A stretch of 22,464 nucleotides of DNA from Roseicyclus sp041163945 (GCA_041163945.1 JBEAQJ010000070.1:1-22464), one strand, 5' to 3'. Shown: positions 1-8,495, counted from the stretch's first letter. Program-made: numbers and translations. Notes: generated from the sequence alone by a model not told the origin.

Positions 1-8
1 ACTTTCAC
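1..8 (-). CDS. Probable 5' end of a divergent gene, cut by the window edge
   Basis: On the - strand a GTG codon (8 to 6) is preceded, six bases away, by a strong ribosome-binding site GGGAGGA (21 to 15). This is the spacing expected for a real start, and the bases between here and 246 do not look coding on either strand. Only two codons are visible, so the product cannot be named. A regulator or another part of the sugar system next to it would be typical, but that is inference. Confidence 0.35.
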
Positions 9-159
9 CAGAATTCCTCCCTGAGTGACTGGTGCATGCTCTTTGCGGCTGCACCCATTTTTGTCCGGGCCTTGGGCAGAAAACGGACAGTCCTCCCGAT
101 GTCCCTGCCAGAGCACGACACGTTCAACAATTTCAGCCGCAACAAGACCTGTCAAGTTT

Positions 160-171
160 CTAACATGTTAG
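160..171. promoter_or_regulatory. Perfect 12-bp palindrome, candidate operator
   Basis: CTAACATGTTAG is a perfect 12-bp inverted repeat in the AT-richer leader of the sugar operon, 74 bases before the ATPase start and between it and the probable divergent start at position 8. Length and placement fit a GntR-, LacI- or DeoR-type repressor site, but the regulator is not in the window. A second, looser inverted repeat (TGTCCG at 62-67, CGGACA at 84-89) lies in the same leader. Confidence 0.4.
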
Positions 172-245
172 TATGGTCAGGTTGTGGACAGGATCGACCG
201 GCTGGGCTACTCGTGAACGCGACAGGGTGGAACGGGCGGTGCACG

Positions 246-1307
<1,062 letters not shown>

Positions 1308-1490
1308 CCAGATGCCGCGCGGGCTGGCATATGGCGGTTTGAACACGGTTCGGGCCATGCCCGTGCGGTCCCGCGCTGGGCATCGGCCAAGCGCGGCTGC
1401 TGCGTCGGGGTAAGCGCTGGCCATGCCGCCGGGCGCGGCGCGCCAAAACGGAAAAGGCCGTGGTTTTCGGCCAAGACAGGGGAGAATCGA

Positions 1491-1943
1491 ATGCTGAAAG
1501 GACTGGACCCGCGGCTGAATGCCGATGTGCTTTATGTTTTGCGCGCGATGGGCCATGGCGACGCGCTGGTGATCGCGGACCAGAATTTCCCCTCGGATTC
1601 CGTGGCGCGCGAAACCGTGTATGGGGATTTGCTGCGGATGGACAATCTGACCACGGCCGAATGTGTGCAGGCGGTGCTGTCGGTGATGCCGCTCGACACC
1701 TTTGTCGATGACTTTGCCGGGCGGATGGAAATCGTGGGCGACCCCGACACGGTGCCCCCCGTCCAGGCCGAGGTTCAGGCCCAGATCGATCGCGCCGAGG
1801 GCCGAAGCCGGCCGATGATCGGGATCGAACGGTTCGATTTCTACGACCGCGCAAGACAGGCCTATGCCGTGATCCAGACGGGCGAACGGCGGTTCTACGG
1901 CTGCTTCATCCTGCGCAAGGGCGTGATCGCCCCCGACGAATAA
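1491..1943 (+). CDS. fucU: RbsD/FucU-family sugar mutarotase
   Basis: 150-residue protein of the RbsD/FucU family, cytoplasmic enzymes that interconvert sugar anomers or ring forms before phosphorylation. The N-terminal AMGHGDALVIAD block carries the family histidine and aspartate, and the C-terminal FYDRARQAYAVIQTGE and FYGCFILRKG blocks are typical of FucU rather than the shorter RbsD (about 130-140 residues). ATG 1491 has a GGGGAG ribosome-binding site. The ribokinase gene starts ten bases after the stop, so the two are probably co-transcribed: mutarotation would supply the form the kinase uses. Whether the sugar is fucose, ribose or another is open, since FucU points to fucose and the neighbouring kinase to ribose-like sugars. 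Confidence 0.88.
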   Translation: MLKGLDPRLNADVLYVLRAMGHGDALVIADQNFPSDSVARETVYGDLLRMDNLTTAECVQAVLSVMPLDTFVDDFAGRMEIVGDPDTVPPVQAEVQAQIDRAEGRSRPMIGIERFDFYDRARQAYAVIQTGERRFYGCFILRKGVIAPDE

Positions 1944-1953
1944 GGATCGCGAC

Positions 1954-2877
1954 ATGGCTGGAACGATTGTGATCTTGGGCGTCTTCGTGGCCGACACCGC
2001 CTACCGTGCGCAGCGCCAGCCGCGCATGGGCGAAACGATCCTGGGAAACAGCTTTGCGCTGGGGCCCGGCGGCAAAGGGTCGAACCAGGCCGTGGCGGCG
2101 GCCCGCGCGGGTGGAACGGTGCATTTCATCACGCGGCTTGGGGTTGATCCCTTTGCCGACATGGCGCGCGACACCTGGGCGCGGGCGGGCGTTGTGCCAC
2201 AGGTCACCGTCGATCCGGACAGCTACACCGGTGCCGCCTATATCTTCGTGGAGGAGGCCACCGGCAACAACGCGATCATCATCGCCCCCGGCGCGGCAGG
2301 GCGCATTTCGGTCGCCGATGTCGACGCCCAGGCCGAACGGATCGCCGGCGCATCGGTGTTTGTCACCCAGCTGGAACAGCCGATGGAGGCCGCCCATCGC
2401 GCGCTGACCATCGCCCGGGCCGCGGGCGTGCGCACCATCCTGAACCCGGCCCCCGCAGCCCCGATTTCGGATGCGATGCTGGCGCTTTGCGACATCGCCA
2501 CACCGAACGAAAGCGAGGCCGAAGGGATCACCGGGATCGCCGTCACCGATCTTGCCAGCGCCAAGCGTGCGGCCGCGGCGCTGTGCGCGCGGGGGGTGGG
2601 TTGCGCCATCGTCACCTTGGGTGAAAACGGCGCGCTCTATCACGACGCCACCCAGACCGTTCATATCCCCGCCTTCAACGCCGGACCCGTGGTGGAAACG
2701 ACCGGCGCGGGCGACGCGTTCAACGGCGGTTTGGCCACCGCCCTGGCCGAAGGCATGGACCCCATCGCGGCCGTGCGGTTCGGATGCGCCACGGCTTCCA
2801 TTTCGGTCACACGGCCGGGCACGGCCCCATCGATGCCGTCCCGCGCCGAAATCGACGCGCTCTTGCGGCGGGGCTGA
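1954..2877 (+). CDS. rbsK: Ribokinase (PfkB family sugar kinase)
   Basis: 307-residue PfkB-family kinase, the usual ribokinase length. It transfers phosphate from ATP to the terminal hydroxyl of a pentose-like sugar in the cytoplasm. The first PfkB signature GGKGSNQ lies at 39-45, the TPNESEAEGITG block is typical of ribokinase, and the second signature has the anion-hole motif GAGD (251-254) with Asp254 as predicted catalytic base. The start ten bases after fucU suggests translational coupling. A GC-rich terminator follows within the 219-base convergent gap. Substrate specificity (ribose, deoxyribose or another sugar) is not settled by sequence. Confidence 0.9.
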   Translation: MAGTIVILGVFVADTAYRAQRQPRMGETILGNSFALGPGGKGSNQAVAAARAGGTVHFITRLGVDPFADMARDTWARAGVVPQVTVDPDSYTGAAYIFVEEATGNNAIIIAPGAAGRISVADVDAQAERIAGASVFVTQLEQPMEAAHRALTIARAAGVRTILNPAPAAPISDAMLALCDIATPNESEAEGITGIAVTDLASAKRAAAALCARGVGCAIVTLGENGALYHDATQTVHIPAFNAGPVVETTGAGDAFNGGLATALAEGMDPIAAVRFGCATASISVTRPGTAPSMPSRAEIDALLRRG

Positions 2878-3042
2878 CCCGCGGGCCACCCGGCGCGGGC
2901 TGGCAGGCCAGCGGCAAGCGCCGGGCGCAACGGCTGGAAGCCGAAGGGCGGATGCAGCACATGGCGGGCCGGGTGGCCGTCGCGGTGGCACAGGCCGCCG
3001 GGAAGCAGAACAGCACGGTTGGGACAATGCCGCAAAGCACGC

Positions 3043-3074
3043 GGCGCCGCGCGGTGTTGCCGCGCGGCGCCTTT
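3043..3074 (+). terminator. Strong hairpin terminator after the ribokinase gene
   Basis: Two perfect 12-bp arms (3043-3054 and 3060-3071) enclose the loop TGTTG and are followed by TTT and then C. It sits between the convergent ribokinase and GMC genes. The T tract is short, so termination may be partly Rho-dependent or bidirectional. The rest of 2878-3096 shows nothing else. Confidence 0.6.
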
Positions 3075-3096
3075 CATCAACCTGCCAAGCGAGCGC

Positions 3097-4668
3097 CTAA
3101 AGCGTGCCGGCCGACATTTCCCGCGCGATGTGATCGGCCTGACGAATGGCCAGGGCCACGATCGTCAAGGTCGGGTTTTCGGCCGCGCCGGTGGTGAATT
3201 GCGACCCGTCCGAGACGAACAGGTTCGCAATGTCATGGGTCTGCCCCCAGCGGTTGACCACGCCATCGCGCGCCTTTTCCGACATCCGGTTGGTGCCAAG
3301 GTTGTGGGTCGACGGATAGGGCGGCGTCGGCAGGGTGCGTGTCGCCCCGACGGCATCATAGATCGCCTGACCACGGGCATAGGCATGGTTGCGCATCGCG
3401 ATGTCGTTGGGATGGTCGTCGAAATGCACGTTTGCCACCGGCAGGCCCCAGCGGTCGGTGACGCCGTGGTTCAGCGTCACGCGGTTGGTTTCTTGCGGCA
3501 TGTCTTCGCCCACGATCCACATGCCGGCCATGTTTTCGTAGCTGTCGAGCGCGGTGGTGAATTCGCGCCCCCAGCCGCCCGGATCGAGGAAGGCCGCCAT
3601 GAACGGCAGACCAAGGGCCAGCGTCTCCAACTCGTAGCCCGCCACGAAGCCCCGCGACGGGTCATGGCGCGCTTCGTCTTGAACGATGCCGGCCATGGTC
3701 GTGCCGCGCCACATGCGGACCGGCTTGTCGAAGACCCCATAGACCGACCCGGTGACATGGCGCATGTAATTGCGCCCCACCTGGCCCGAGGAATTGGCCA
3801 ACCCATCGGGGAACATCGACGAGGCCGAATTCAGCAAAAGCCTGGGGCTTTCAAAGGAATTGCCGGCCACGGCCACGATGCGGGCGCGCTGGAACTGCAA
3901 GTTGCCATCGCGGTCGAAATATTCGACGCCCGTGACCAATCCGCGATCATCATGCAAGATGCGCGCAACATGGGCGTTTTCGCGCACCTCGAGGTTGCCG
4001 GTCGCCTCGCCACGGGGAATGTCCGTGTAGGCGGCCGACCATTTGGCGCCCCATTTGCACCCCTGAAAGCAAAAGCCCGTCTGCTGGCACATCGGGCGAC
4101 CATCGTGATCGGCCGAATTGATGGCCATGCGGCCGGTGTGAACCTCTTGGTAGCCAAGGGCACGGGCACCGGCTTCGAACACCTTGTAGTTGTTGTTGCC
4201 GGGCAAACCGGCGCGCCCGCCGGTGCGGGTGACGCCCAGTTTCTCTTCGGCCAGGGCATACCAAGGCGCCATCTCGGCGTCATCGATGGGCCAATCCAGC
4301 AGATTGGCGCCCGGCACCGGCCCGTAGGTCGTCGCGGCCTTCCATTCATGGGGTTGGAACCGGATCGAGGCACCCGCCCAATGCGTGGTGGTGCCGCCGA
4401 CGGCCTTGACGATCCATGCGGGAAGCCCCGAGAAATCGCGCGCCACGCGCCAGTCACCCGATGTGGTGCGCGGGTCGGTCCAGGCAAGCTGCCCGAAACT
4501 GTCCCATTCGTCGTTCAGATAATCCTCGGGCAGATACCGCCCGCCGGCTTCCAGGGCCACGACACGCACGCCGCGCTGGGCCAGTTCATTGGCCAGAACG
4601 CCGCCGCCCGCGCCGGTCCCGATGATGACGACCACGCCGTCGTCGTTCAGTTCAAATGGAGCTGCCAT
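3097..4668 (-). CDS. GMC-family FAD-dependent oxidoreductase (gluconate 2-dehydrogenase large-subunit type)
   Basis: 523-residue flavoprotein of the glucose-methanol-choline family. The N-terminal FAD site is IGTGAGGG (about 16-23) followed by the acidic LEAGG strand. The C-terminal GMC_oxred_C region shows THNLGTNRMS and FVSDGSQFTTGAAENPTLT, as in membrane-associated gluconate/sorbitol dehydrogenase large subunits. It would oxidise a sugar, polyol or sugar acid. There is no signal peptide; in this family the flavoprotein is exported in complex with the Tat-signalled small subunit, here encoded 20 bases upstream. ATG 4668 has a clear GGAGG site. The cytochrome c subunit usual in three-part complexes is absent here. 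Substrate unknown. Confidence 0.9.
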   Translation of the reverse strand: MAAPFELNDDGVVVIIGTGAGGGVLANELAQRGVRVVALEAGGRYLPEDYLNDEWDSFGQLAWTDPRTTSGDWRVARDFSGLPAWIVKAVGGTTTHWAGASIRFQPHEWKAATTYGPVPGANLLDWPIDDAEMAPWYALAEEKLGVTRTGGRAGLPGNNNYKVFEAGARALGYQEVHTGRMAINSADHDGRPMCQQTGFCFQGCKWGAKWSAAYTDIPRGEATGNLEVRENAHVARILHDDRGLVTGVEYFDRDGNLQFQRARIVAVAGNSFESPRLLLNSASSMFPDGLANSSGQVGRNYMRHVTGSVYGVFDKPVRMWRGTTMAGIVQDEARHDPSRGFVAGYELETLALGLPFMAAFLDPGGWGREFTTALDSYENMAGMWIVGEDMPQETNRVTLNHGVTDRWGLPVANVHFDDHPNDIAMRNHAYARGQAIYDAVGATRTLPTPPYPSTHNLGTNRMSEKARDGVVNRWGQTHDIANLFVSDGSQFTTGAAENPTLTIVALAIRQADHIAREMSAGTL

Positions 4669-4688
4669 GGTGTGTCCTCCCTTTCAGA

Positions 4689-5210
4689 TCACAGCCAGGT
4701 GATGTCGTCGAAGCCACGGTGGAGATACCCGCCCTGGCTGAAGCTTTCGCCTTCGTAGCCAAACAGCGGCCAGACGGCTTTCTGGTTATAAAGACCCGTC
4801 ACAAGCCCCCCGCGGATCTGCTGGAAAAAGGGGCTGCTCTCCATCGCGCGCAGGATGTCGACGCGGTCGCGTTCCCAACCCGTGCCCAGGTAACTTGGAA
4901 AGCCGCGCCCACGGGCCGCGGCATCCAGCGCGGCAATGCCCGCGGTGATCGACGCGGCCTGTTCGGGGCTGTCGTAGCCGCGCACGGCCATGACGTAATA
5001 TTCGTCGGCCACATGGTCATGGGGGTAGATATCGCGGGCCATCTGAACCAGCGTGGCAAAGGTTTCGGCGTCCAGATGCGTGGTCTCGATCGCCCAGGCC
5101 GCGTTGGGTGCCGCTATGAAACCGGCGCCCACCGCGAATGCGCCCATGGCACTGGCCTGCGCCAACAGCTGGCGCCGGGTCAGACCACGCGCAGTCTGCG
5201 TTTTGGTCAT
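4689..5210 (-). CDS. Gluconate 2-dehydrogenase subunit 3 family protein with Tat signal
   Basis: 173-residue small subunit for the GMC flavoprotein encoded 20 bases downstream. The N-terminus has a twin-arginine signal, TRRQLLA followed by a hydrophobic stretch, with a likely cleavage near AAWA. The body (ARDIYPHDHVADEYY, then GTGWERDRVDILRAME and YNQKAVWPLFGYEGES) matches Gluconate_2-dh3. I chose ATG 5210 because it is preceded by AAAGGAGG at good spacing; an in-frame start 13 codons earlier would only add residues before the Tat motif. The protein likely carries its flavoprotein partner to the periplasm folded. Confidence 0.88.
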   Translation of the reverse strand: MTKTQTARGLTRRQLLAQASAMGAFAVGAGFIAAPNAAWAIETTHLDAETFATLVQMARDIYPHDHVADEYYVMAVRGYDSPEQAASITAGIAALDAAARGRGFPSYLGTGWERDRVDILRAMESSPFFQQIRGGLVTGLYNQKAVWPLFGYEGESFSQGGYLHRGFDDITWL

Positions 5211-5232
5211 TGGTGTTCCTCCTTTGAAGATG

Positions 5233-5256
5233 GGGCGATGCCTCCGCACACCGCCC
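5233..5256 (-). promoter_or_regulatory. Stem-loop between the glyoxalase and dehydrogenase genes
   Basis: Arms at 5233-5240 and 5249-5256 pair over eight positions (one G-U pair on the - strand) around an eight-base loop, ten bases after the glyoxalase stop. There is no T run, so it is more likely an RNA-processing or stability element, or a Rho-dependent end, than an intrinsic terminator. It may separate expression of the glyoxalase from the two dehydrogenase genes. Confidence 0.3.
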
Positions 5257-5265
5257 AGGGCCGCG

Positions 5266-5661
5266 TCACTGGAAACGGCCGCCTCGCTGCAAAACCTCGA
5301 TCTGGTATCCGTCGGGATCGGCCACGAAGAAAAACCGCGCGATCACTTCGCCCGCCGGGGCAAAATCGATCAGCTTTCGCGGGGCCAGCCCCGCCGCCTC
5401 GAACCGGGCGTGCTCGGCCGCCGCATCTGCGACCGACACGGCGAAATGGCCGTAGCCATTGCCAAGGTCGTAGGGCTCAGACCGACCCTTGTTGATCGTC
5501 AGCTCCAGCTCGAAGCTGCTTTGCGCATTCGACAGATACACAAGGGTGAAATCCGGGAAATCCAGCCGATCGGCCACCTCAAGGCCAAAGGCCTGCCGGT
5601 AGAATGCGACCGAACGCGTCTCGTCAAGCACGCGGATCATGCTGTGGATTGCCTTGGCCAA
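5266..5661 (-). CDS. gloA: VOC-family lactoylglutathione lyase (glyoxalase I)
   Basis: 131 residues from a TTG start. Glyoxalase I converts the methylglyoxal-glutathione hemithioacetal to S-lactoylglutathione in the cytoplasm. The four metal ligands expected for the bacterial enzyme are in place: His6 in AKAIHSM, Glu53 in FELELT, His72 in YGHFAV and Glu122 in GYQIEV, giving the usual paired beta-alpha-beta modules. I prefer TTG 5661 because AGGAG lies seven bases before it and the family begins MAKAIHSMIRVLDE. A longer start at 5721 would run into a palindrome with no ribosome-binding site. ATG 5640 would remove the first metal ligand. The gene lies between an RHH gene and a sugar or aldehyde dehydrogenase pair. 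Confidence 0.88.
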   Translation of the reverse strand: MAKAIHSMIRVLDETRSVAFYRQAFGLEVADRLDFPDFTLVYLSNAQSSFELELTINKGRSEPYDLGNGYGHFAVSVADAAAEHARFEAAGLAPRKLIDFAPAGEVIARFFFVADPDGYQIEVLQRGGRFQ

Positions 5662-5722
5662 TGTTTGTCTCCTGTCCCTCGTCTTTCGCCAGAACAGGAT
5701 AGACTCAGGCCCATCGGCCACG

Positions 5723-5746
5723 GGTAGTATCGGGATACTACCCGAT
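5723..5746. promoter_or_regulatory. 24-bp near-perfect palindrome before gloA
   Basis: Arm CGGGTAGTATC (5723-5733) and its exact reverse complement (5736-5746) are separated by GG. It lies in the 105-base gap between the RHH gene and gloA, 62-85 bases upstream of the gloA start. As RNA it could form a 10-bp stem with a four-base loop. On the + strand a T6 run follows, but no + strand gene ends there; on the - strand no T run follows. I therefore read it as a protein-binding operator for gloA, perhaps for the RHH protein, though a terminator role is possible. Confidence 0.5.
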
Positions 5747-5766
5747 GATTTTTTGCGCGAACGCCG

Positions 5767-6060
5767 TCATTCCGCAGCCATGGCCATGGCGTTGTGGTGT
5801 CCGCCGGCCGCCAAGGACACAAGGCAGGCTGTCCGCAGAAGCGAGGTGAAATTCGGCGGCTCACCGCGCAAGATCAGCACCTCGGAATGCAACTGCGAGA
5901 TGAAGGCGGGCGTGCTCAACCCGTCACGGGCGGCGATCCGGTCCAGCAGATCCCAAAACGCGTTCTCAAGCCGAATGCTGGTGCTCTGGCCATTGATCCG
6001 CAACCGTCGCGTGGTCAGCGCGTAGCGCTGCGGATCCTGTCCGGCAAAGACTTCACACAT
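5767..6060 (-). CDS. Ribbon-helix-helix domain protein
   Basis: 97-residue protein with a central RHH_4-type region: the strand LRINGQSTSIRLENAFWDLL followed by the two-helix segment with DRIAARDGLSTPAFISQL. RHH proteins bind DNA as dimers through the paired beta strands, so a repressor or similar DNA-binding role is likely, though targets of RHH_4 proteins are poorly known. ATG 6060 has a clear GGGGAGGA site. The gene is followed, before gloA, by a 24-bp palindrome. About 130 bases upstream (6061-6188) hold its promoter region and the end of the aldolase gene. The tail after residue 80 (GGHHNAMAMAAE) is not conserved to my knowledge. Confidence 0.8.
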   Translation of the reverse strand: MCEVFAGQDPQRYALTTRRLRINGQSTSIRLENAFWDLLDRIAARDGLSTPAFISQLHSEVLILRGEPPNFTSLLRTACLVSLAAGGHHNAMAMAAE

Positions 6061-6188
6061 TACATCCTCCCCTCGTTACATCACGCGCAGCACCCGCACA
6101 CACAGGGGCGAATGCCGCAGCGTCAGATGAAACTTTCCGTAAGGTCATGCGCCCTGTCCAGAAAAATTGTTGCTGCAACCTTTTGGGG

Positions 6189-7001
6189 TCAATCGAACAT
6201 GTCGGGCTGATCGATCACCAGCTGGTTCCAGATGGTCTGGAAATGCAGCCAGCCGATGTATTCGCTGCCGACATGTTCGCGTGAATAGCGCGCCCGGTCG
6301 GCCGGGATCTTGATGGGCGTGATCCCCGAGGCAGCGATGGCCAGTTGCTGCTGGCAGCAGCGTTCCAGCGCGATGAACCAGAAGGCCGCGCTTTCGATCG
6401 AATGTCGGCTGGCGGTCAGCAACCCGTGGTTCTGATGCAACGCCGCCTTCACGCCCTTGAACGCCTTGGCCACGTCGGAGCCTGCGTGGTTTTCGACCGC
6501 GACCGCACCGCCCTGTTCGCCGATCACCACATGGTCTTCGAAAAAGGCGCAGGCATCTTGCGTGATCGGGTCGATGGGCCGGCCCGTCGCACACCACCCG
6601 GTGCCGTAAACGGTGTGGGCATGGCACATGGCGATGATGTCGGGGTGTTCCTCGTGGACGTTGGCATGCAAGATGAAGCCCGCGCGATTGACCGCGTAAT
6701 CCCCCTCGATCACGCGGCCGGCGTGGTCGACAAGGATCAGGTTCGACATCTTCACCTTGTTGAAATGCACGCACATGGGGTTGGTCCAGTAAAGCTCGGG
6801 TCGCTCGGGGTCGCGCACGGTCAGATGGCCGGCAAAGCCGTAATCAAACCCCTGCTGCGCAAAGGCGCGGCAAGCGGCCACCAGGCGTTCCTTGCGATGG
6901 CGGCGTTCGTCGGCCGGGTTTTCGAATTCCGGCAGTTCGGGAAAGATCAGCCCATCCTGTTCCGGCTGGTAGATCGAGACACGGTTTCCAAGATCGAGCA
7001 T
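6189..7001 (-). CDS. Class II aldolase/adducin family protein
   Basis: 270-residue member of the class II aldolase family (L-fuculose- or L-ribulose-phosphate type). The zinc-binding set is visible: CHAH (His127 and His129) and NHG (His192), preceded by GFAGHLTVRD (about 55-64), which forms the substrate phosphate or backbone loop in relatives. It would cleave or epimerise a hydroxylated sugar-like substrate, but many members of this subgroup have unknown substrates. ATG 7001 follows an AAAGGA site. The gene is divergent from a LysR regulator 138 bases away, which probably controls it. A short GTTGC/GCAAC inverted repeat with a T run lies just after the stop and could be a weak terminator. 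Confidence 0.85.
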   Translation of the reverse strand: MLDLGNRVSIYQPEQDGLIFPELPEFENPADERRHRKERLVAACRAFAQQGFDYGFAGHLTVRDPERPELYWTNPMCVHFNKVKMSNLILVDHAGRVIEGDYAVNRAGFILHANVHEEHPDIIAMCHAHTVYGTGWCATGRPIDPITQDACAFFEDHVVIGEQGGAVAVENHAGSDVAKAFKGVKAALHQNHGLLTASRHSIESAAFWFIALERCCQQQLAIAASGITPIKIPADRARYSREHVGSEYIGWLHFQTIWNQLVIDQPDMFD

Positions 7002-7124
7002 GCTGTGGGTCCTTTCTTCGGCGTGATGCAGGGGTGGCGCGGCGGCCTGTGCGCAGAGACGCCGGCACGACGCCCCGACCGACAGTATTGAAAGCCGGCG
7101 CAAACCCGGCAATTCTGTATCCGC

Positions 7125-7137
7125 AATAACTGTTATT
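7125..7137. promoter_or_regulatory. LysR-type box between aldolase and regulator genes
   Basis: AATAAC-T-GTTATT is a 13-base inverted repeat containing the T-N11-A pattern of LysR-type binding sites. It lies in the divergent gap and ends two bases before the regulator's ATG, the place where such regulators repress their own gene and act on the neighbour. It is the AT-richest part of the gap. Confidence 0.5.
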
Positions 7138-7139
7138 CC

Positions 7140-8084
7140 ATGCGGGGCATGATGAAGGACGACCGGCTTGTCGAGATGCGCGTGTTGCGGGCGGTTGTGG
7201 AAACTGGCGGCTTTACGCCGGCAGCCCATGCGCTGGGTGCCAGCCAGCCTTTCGTCAGCCAGACGATCCAGCGGCTGGAAGCACGGCTGGCAACCAAGTT
7301 GTTGCACCGCACGACCCGCGGCCAGAGGCTGACACCAGCCGGCGAACGCTATCTGGACGCGGCGCGGATCGTGCTGGAAACGCTCGAACGGTCGGAAACC
7401 ATCTGGCAGCAAGAGGCCGCACAGATCGACGGGCAATTGCGCGTCTCGGCACCCATTGCCTTTGGGCTGGATCGCGTGACGCCGCTGATGCCGGGCTTTC
7501 TGGCACGGCACCCCGGTCTGTCGCTGGATCTGCGCCTGACCGATGATCACGAAGACCTGATCGCCGGCGCCATCGATGTCGCCATCCGCATGGGCCCCTT
7601 GACGGATTCCAGCCTGCGCCACCGGCGCCTGTGTCGTCTCAGGCGGCTGGTGGTGGCCGCCCCGGCCTGGGTCCAGAGCCATGGAAACCCCACGACACTG
7701 GATGATCTGACCGGCCTGCCCTGCCTTGCCTGGGATGCCAATCGCGACCACCTGAACCATTGGGTGCTGGATCGCGCGGGCGAACGGGTCACGTTCCACG
7801 CGCGCAGCCGGTTTCGCGGCAACCAGGGCATGTCGCTGTTCCAGATGTGCCTGGCCGGGGTTGGCGTGATGCGGGTGGCCGAACATCTGGCGCGCCCGGC
7901 AATCCGCGACGGCCGTCTGGTGGAACTTTTGCCCGATCACACGCCGGCTGATGACACCGCCATCCAGGCTGTCTTTCTGCCCGACCGCGACATGGTTCCC
8001 CGAATCCGCAGCTTCATCGACACGCTGATCGGCGCCTTCCGCACGCCGGACTGGGAAGCCCCCAGCCCATCGCACGGGGTTTGA
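7140..8084 (+). CDS. LysR-family transcriptional regulator
   Basis: 314 residues. The N-terminal winged helix-turn-helix (about 8-67) has the typical FTPAAHALGASQPFVSQTIQRLE recognition region and the HRTTRGQRLTPAGERYL wing. The rest is a LysR substrate-binding domain of the CrgA-like group (DLRLTDDHEDLIAGAIDVAIR; FRGNQGMSLFQMCLAGVGV). It likely controls the divergent class II aldolase gene and itself through the box at 7125-7137. ATG 7140 has no clear ribosome-binding site; ATG 7149 or 7152 are alternatives, and the message could be nearly leaderless. It converges on the RidA gene; the 72-base gap shows no clear terminator. Confidence 0.9.
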   Translation: MRGMMKDDRLVEMRVLRAVVETGGFTPAAHALGASQPFVSQTIQRLEARLATKLLHRTTRGQRLTPAGERYLDAARIVLETLERSETIWQQEAAQIDGQLRVSAPIAFGLDRVTPLMPGFLARHPGLSLDLRLTDDHEDLIAGAIDVAIRMGPLTDSSLRHRRLCRLRRLVVAAPAWVQSHGNPTTLDDLTGLPCLAWDANRDHLNHWVLDRAGERVTFHARSRFRGNQGMSLFQMCLAGVGVMRVAEHLARPAIRDGRLVELLPDHTPADDTAIQAVFLPDRDMVPRIRSFIDTLIGAFRTPDWEAPSPSHGV

Positions 8085-8156
8085 CCCAAAGGCATTGATG
8101 GGCGCACGGGCATTGCCGGCCAGCGCCGATCCGGGGCGAACGGCAAGGGCAGCGGC

Positions 8157-8495
8157 CTAGCAGGCCGCGGTCACGATGATCTCGACCTTGAGGTCGGGCG
8201 CGGCCAGTTTCGCCTCACCGCAGGCCCGCGCAGGGGCATGCCCCTTGGGCACCCAAGCATCCCACACGGCATTCATCTCGGCGAAATCGCCCATGTCGGC
8301 CAGCCAGATCACCGCCTGTAGGATCCGGTCGGGCGACGAACCGGCCTTTTCCAACAGCGCTTCCACCCGCGCCAGGCAATCGCGGGTCTGCTCGGTGACG
8401 GTCGCGCCATCCCCGACTTGGCCGGCCAGATAGGCCAGACCATTGTATTTGACGATCTGGCTCATGCGTTGGCCGGTCTCGATGCGTTCGATCAT
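8157..8495 (-). CDS. RidA-family reactive imine/enamine deaminase
   Basis: 112-residue YjgF/YER057c/UK114-type protein, a cytoplasmic trimer in relatives, which hydrolyses reactive enamines and imines released by amino-acid-oxidising or PLP enzymes. The start-region NGLAYLAGQVGD, the middle ILQAVIWLADMGDFAEMNAVWDAW and the C-terminal PARACGEAKLAAPDLKVEI block match the family; the arginine of PARACGE is the conserved substrate-binding residue. The start overlaps the stop of the upstream flavoprotein gene (ATGA), with AGGAG eight bases before it. This coupling suggests it detoxifies the imine made by the dehydrogenase of the same operon. Confidence 0.9.
   Translation of the reverse strand: MIERIETGQRMSQIVKYNGLAYLAGQVGDGATVTEQTRDCLARVEALLEKAGSSPDRILQAVIWLADMGDFAEMNAVWDAWVPKGHAPARACGEAKLAAPDLKVEIIVTAAC

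Noticed and set aside
36..245. N-terminal extension of the ABC ATPase
   Set aside because: The 70 extra residues have no family match, and the leader is AT-richer with a palindrome; the motif-bearing protein begins at 246.
1308..1490. Possible small gene between the ATPase and fucU
   Set aside because: Frames here are short, lack ribosome-binding sites and have no recognisable protein pattern.
3019..4758. Long + strand open frame opposite the GMC gene
   Set aside because: Shadow frame; the - strand has FAD and GMC motifs, a ribosome-binding site and operon context.
5723..5756. Reading the palindrome as a + strand intrinsic terminator
   Set aside because: It has a T6 run on the + strand, but no + strand gene ends nearby; the nearest genes are all on the - strand.
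6165..6188. Inverted repeat GTTGC/GCAAC with T run after the aldolase gene
   Set aside because: The centre leaves a one-base loop, so only three base pairs would form; too weak to list as a terminator.
7002..8075. - strand open frame continuing upstream of the class II aldolase
   Set aside because: It is antisense to the LysR gene and lacks family sequence; ATG 7001 has a ribosome-binding site and the right length.
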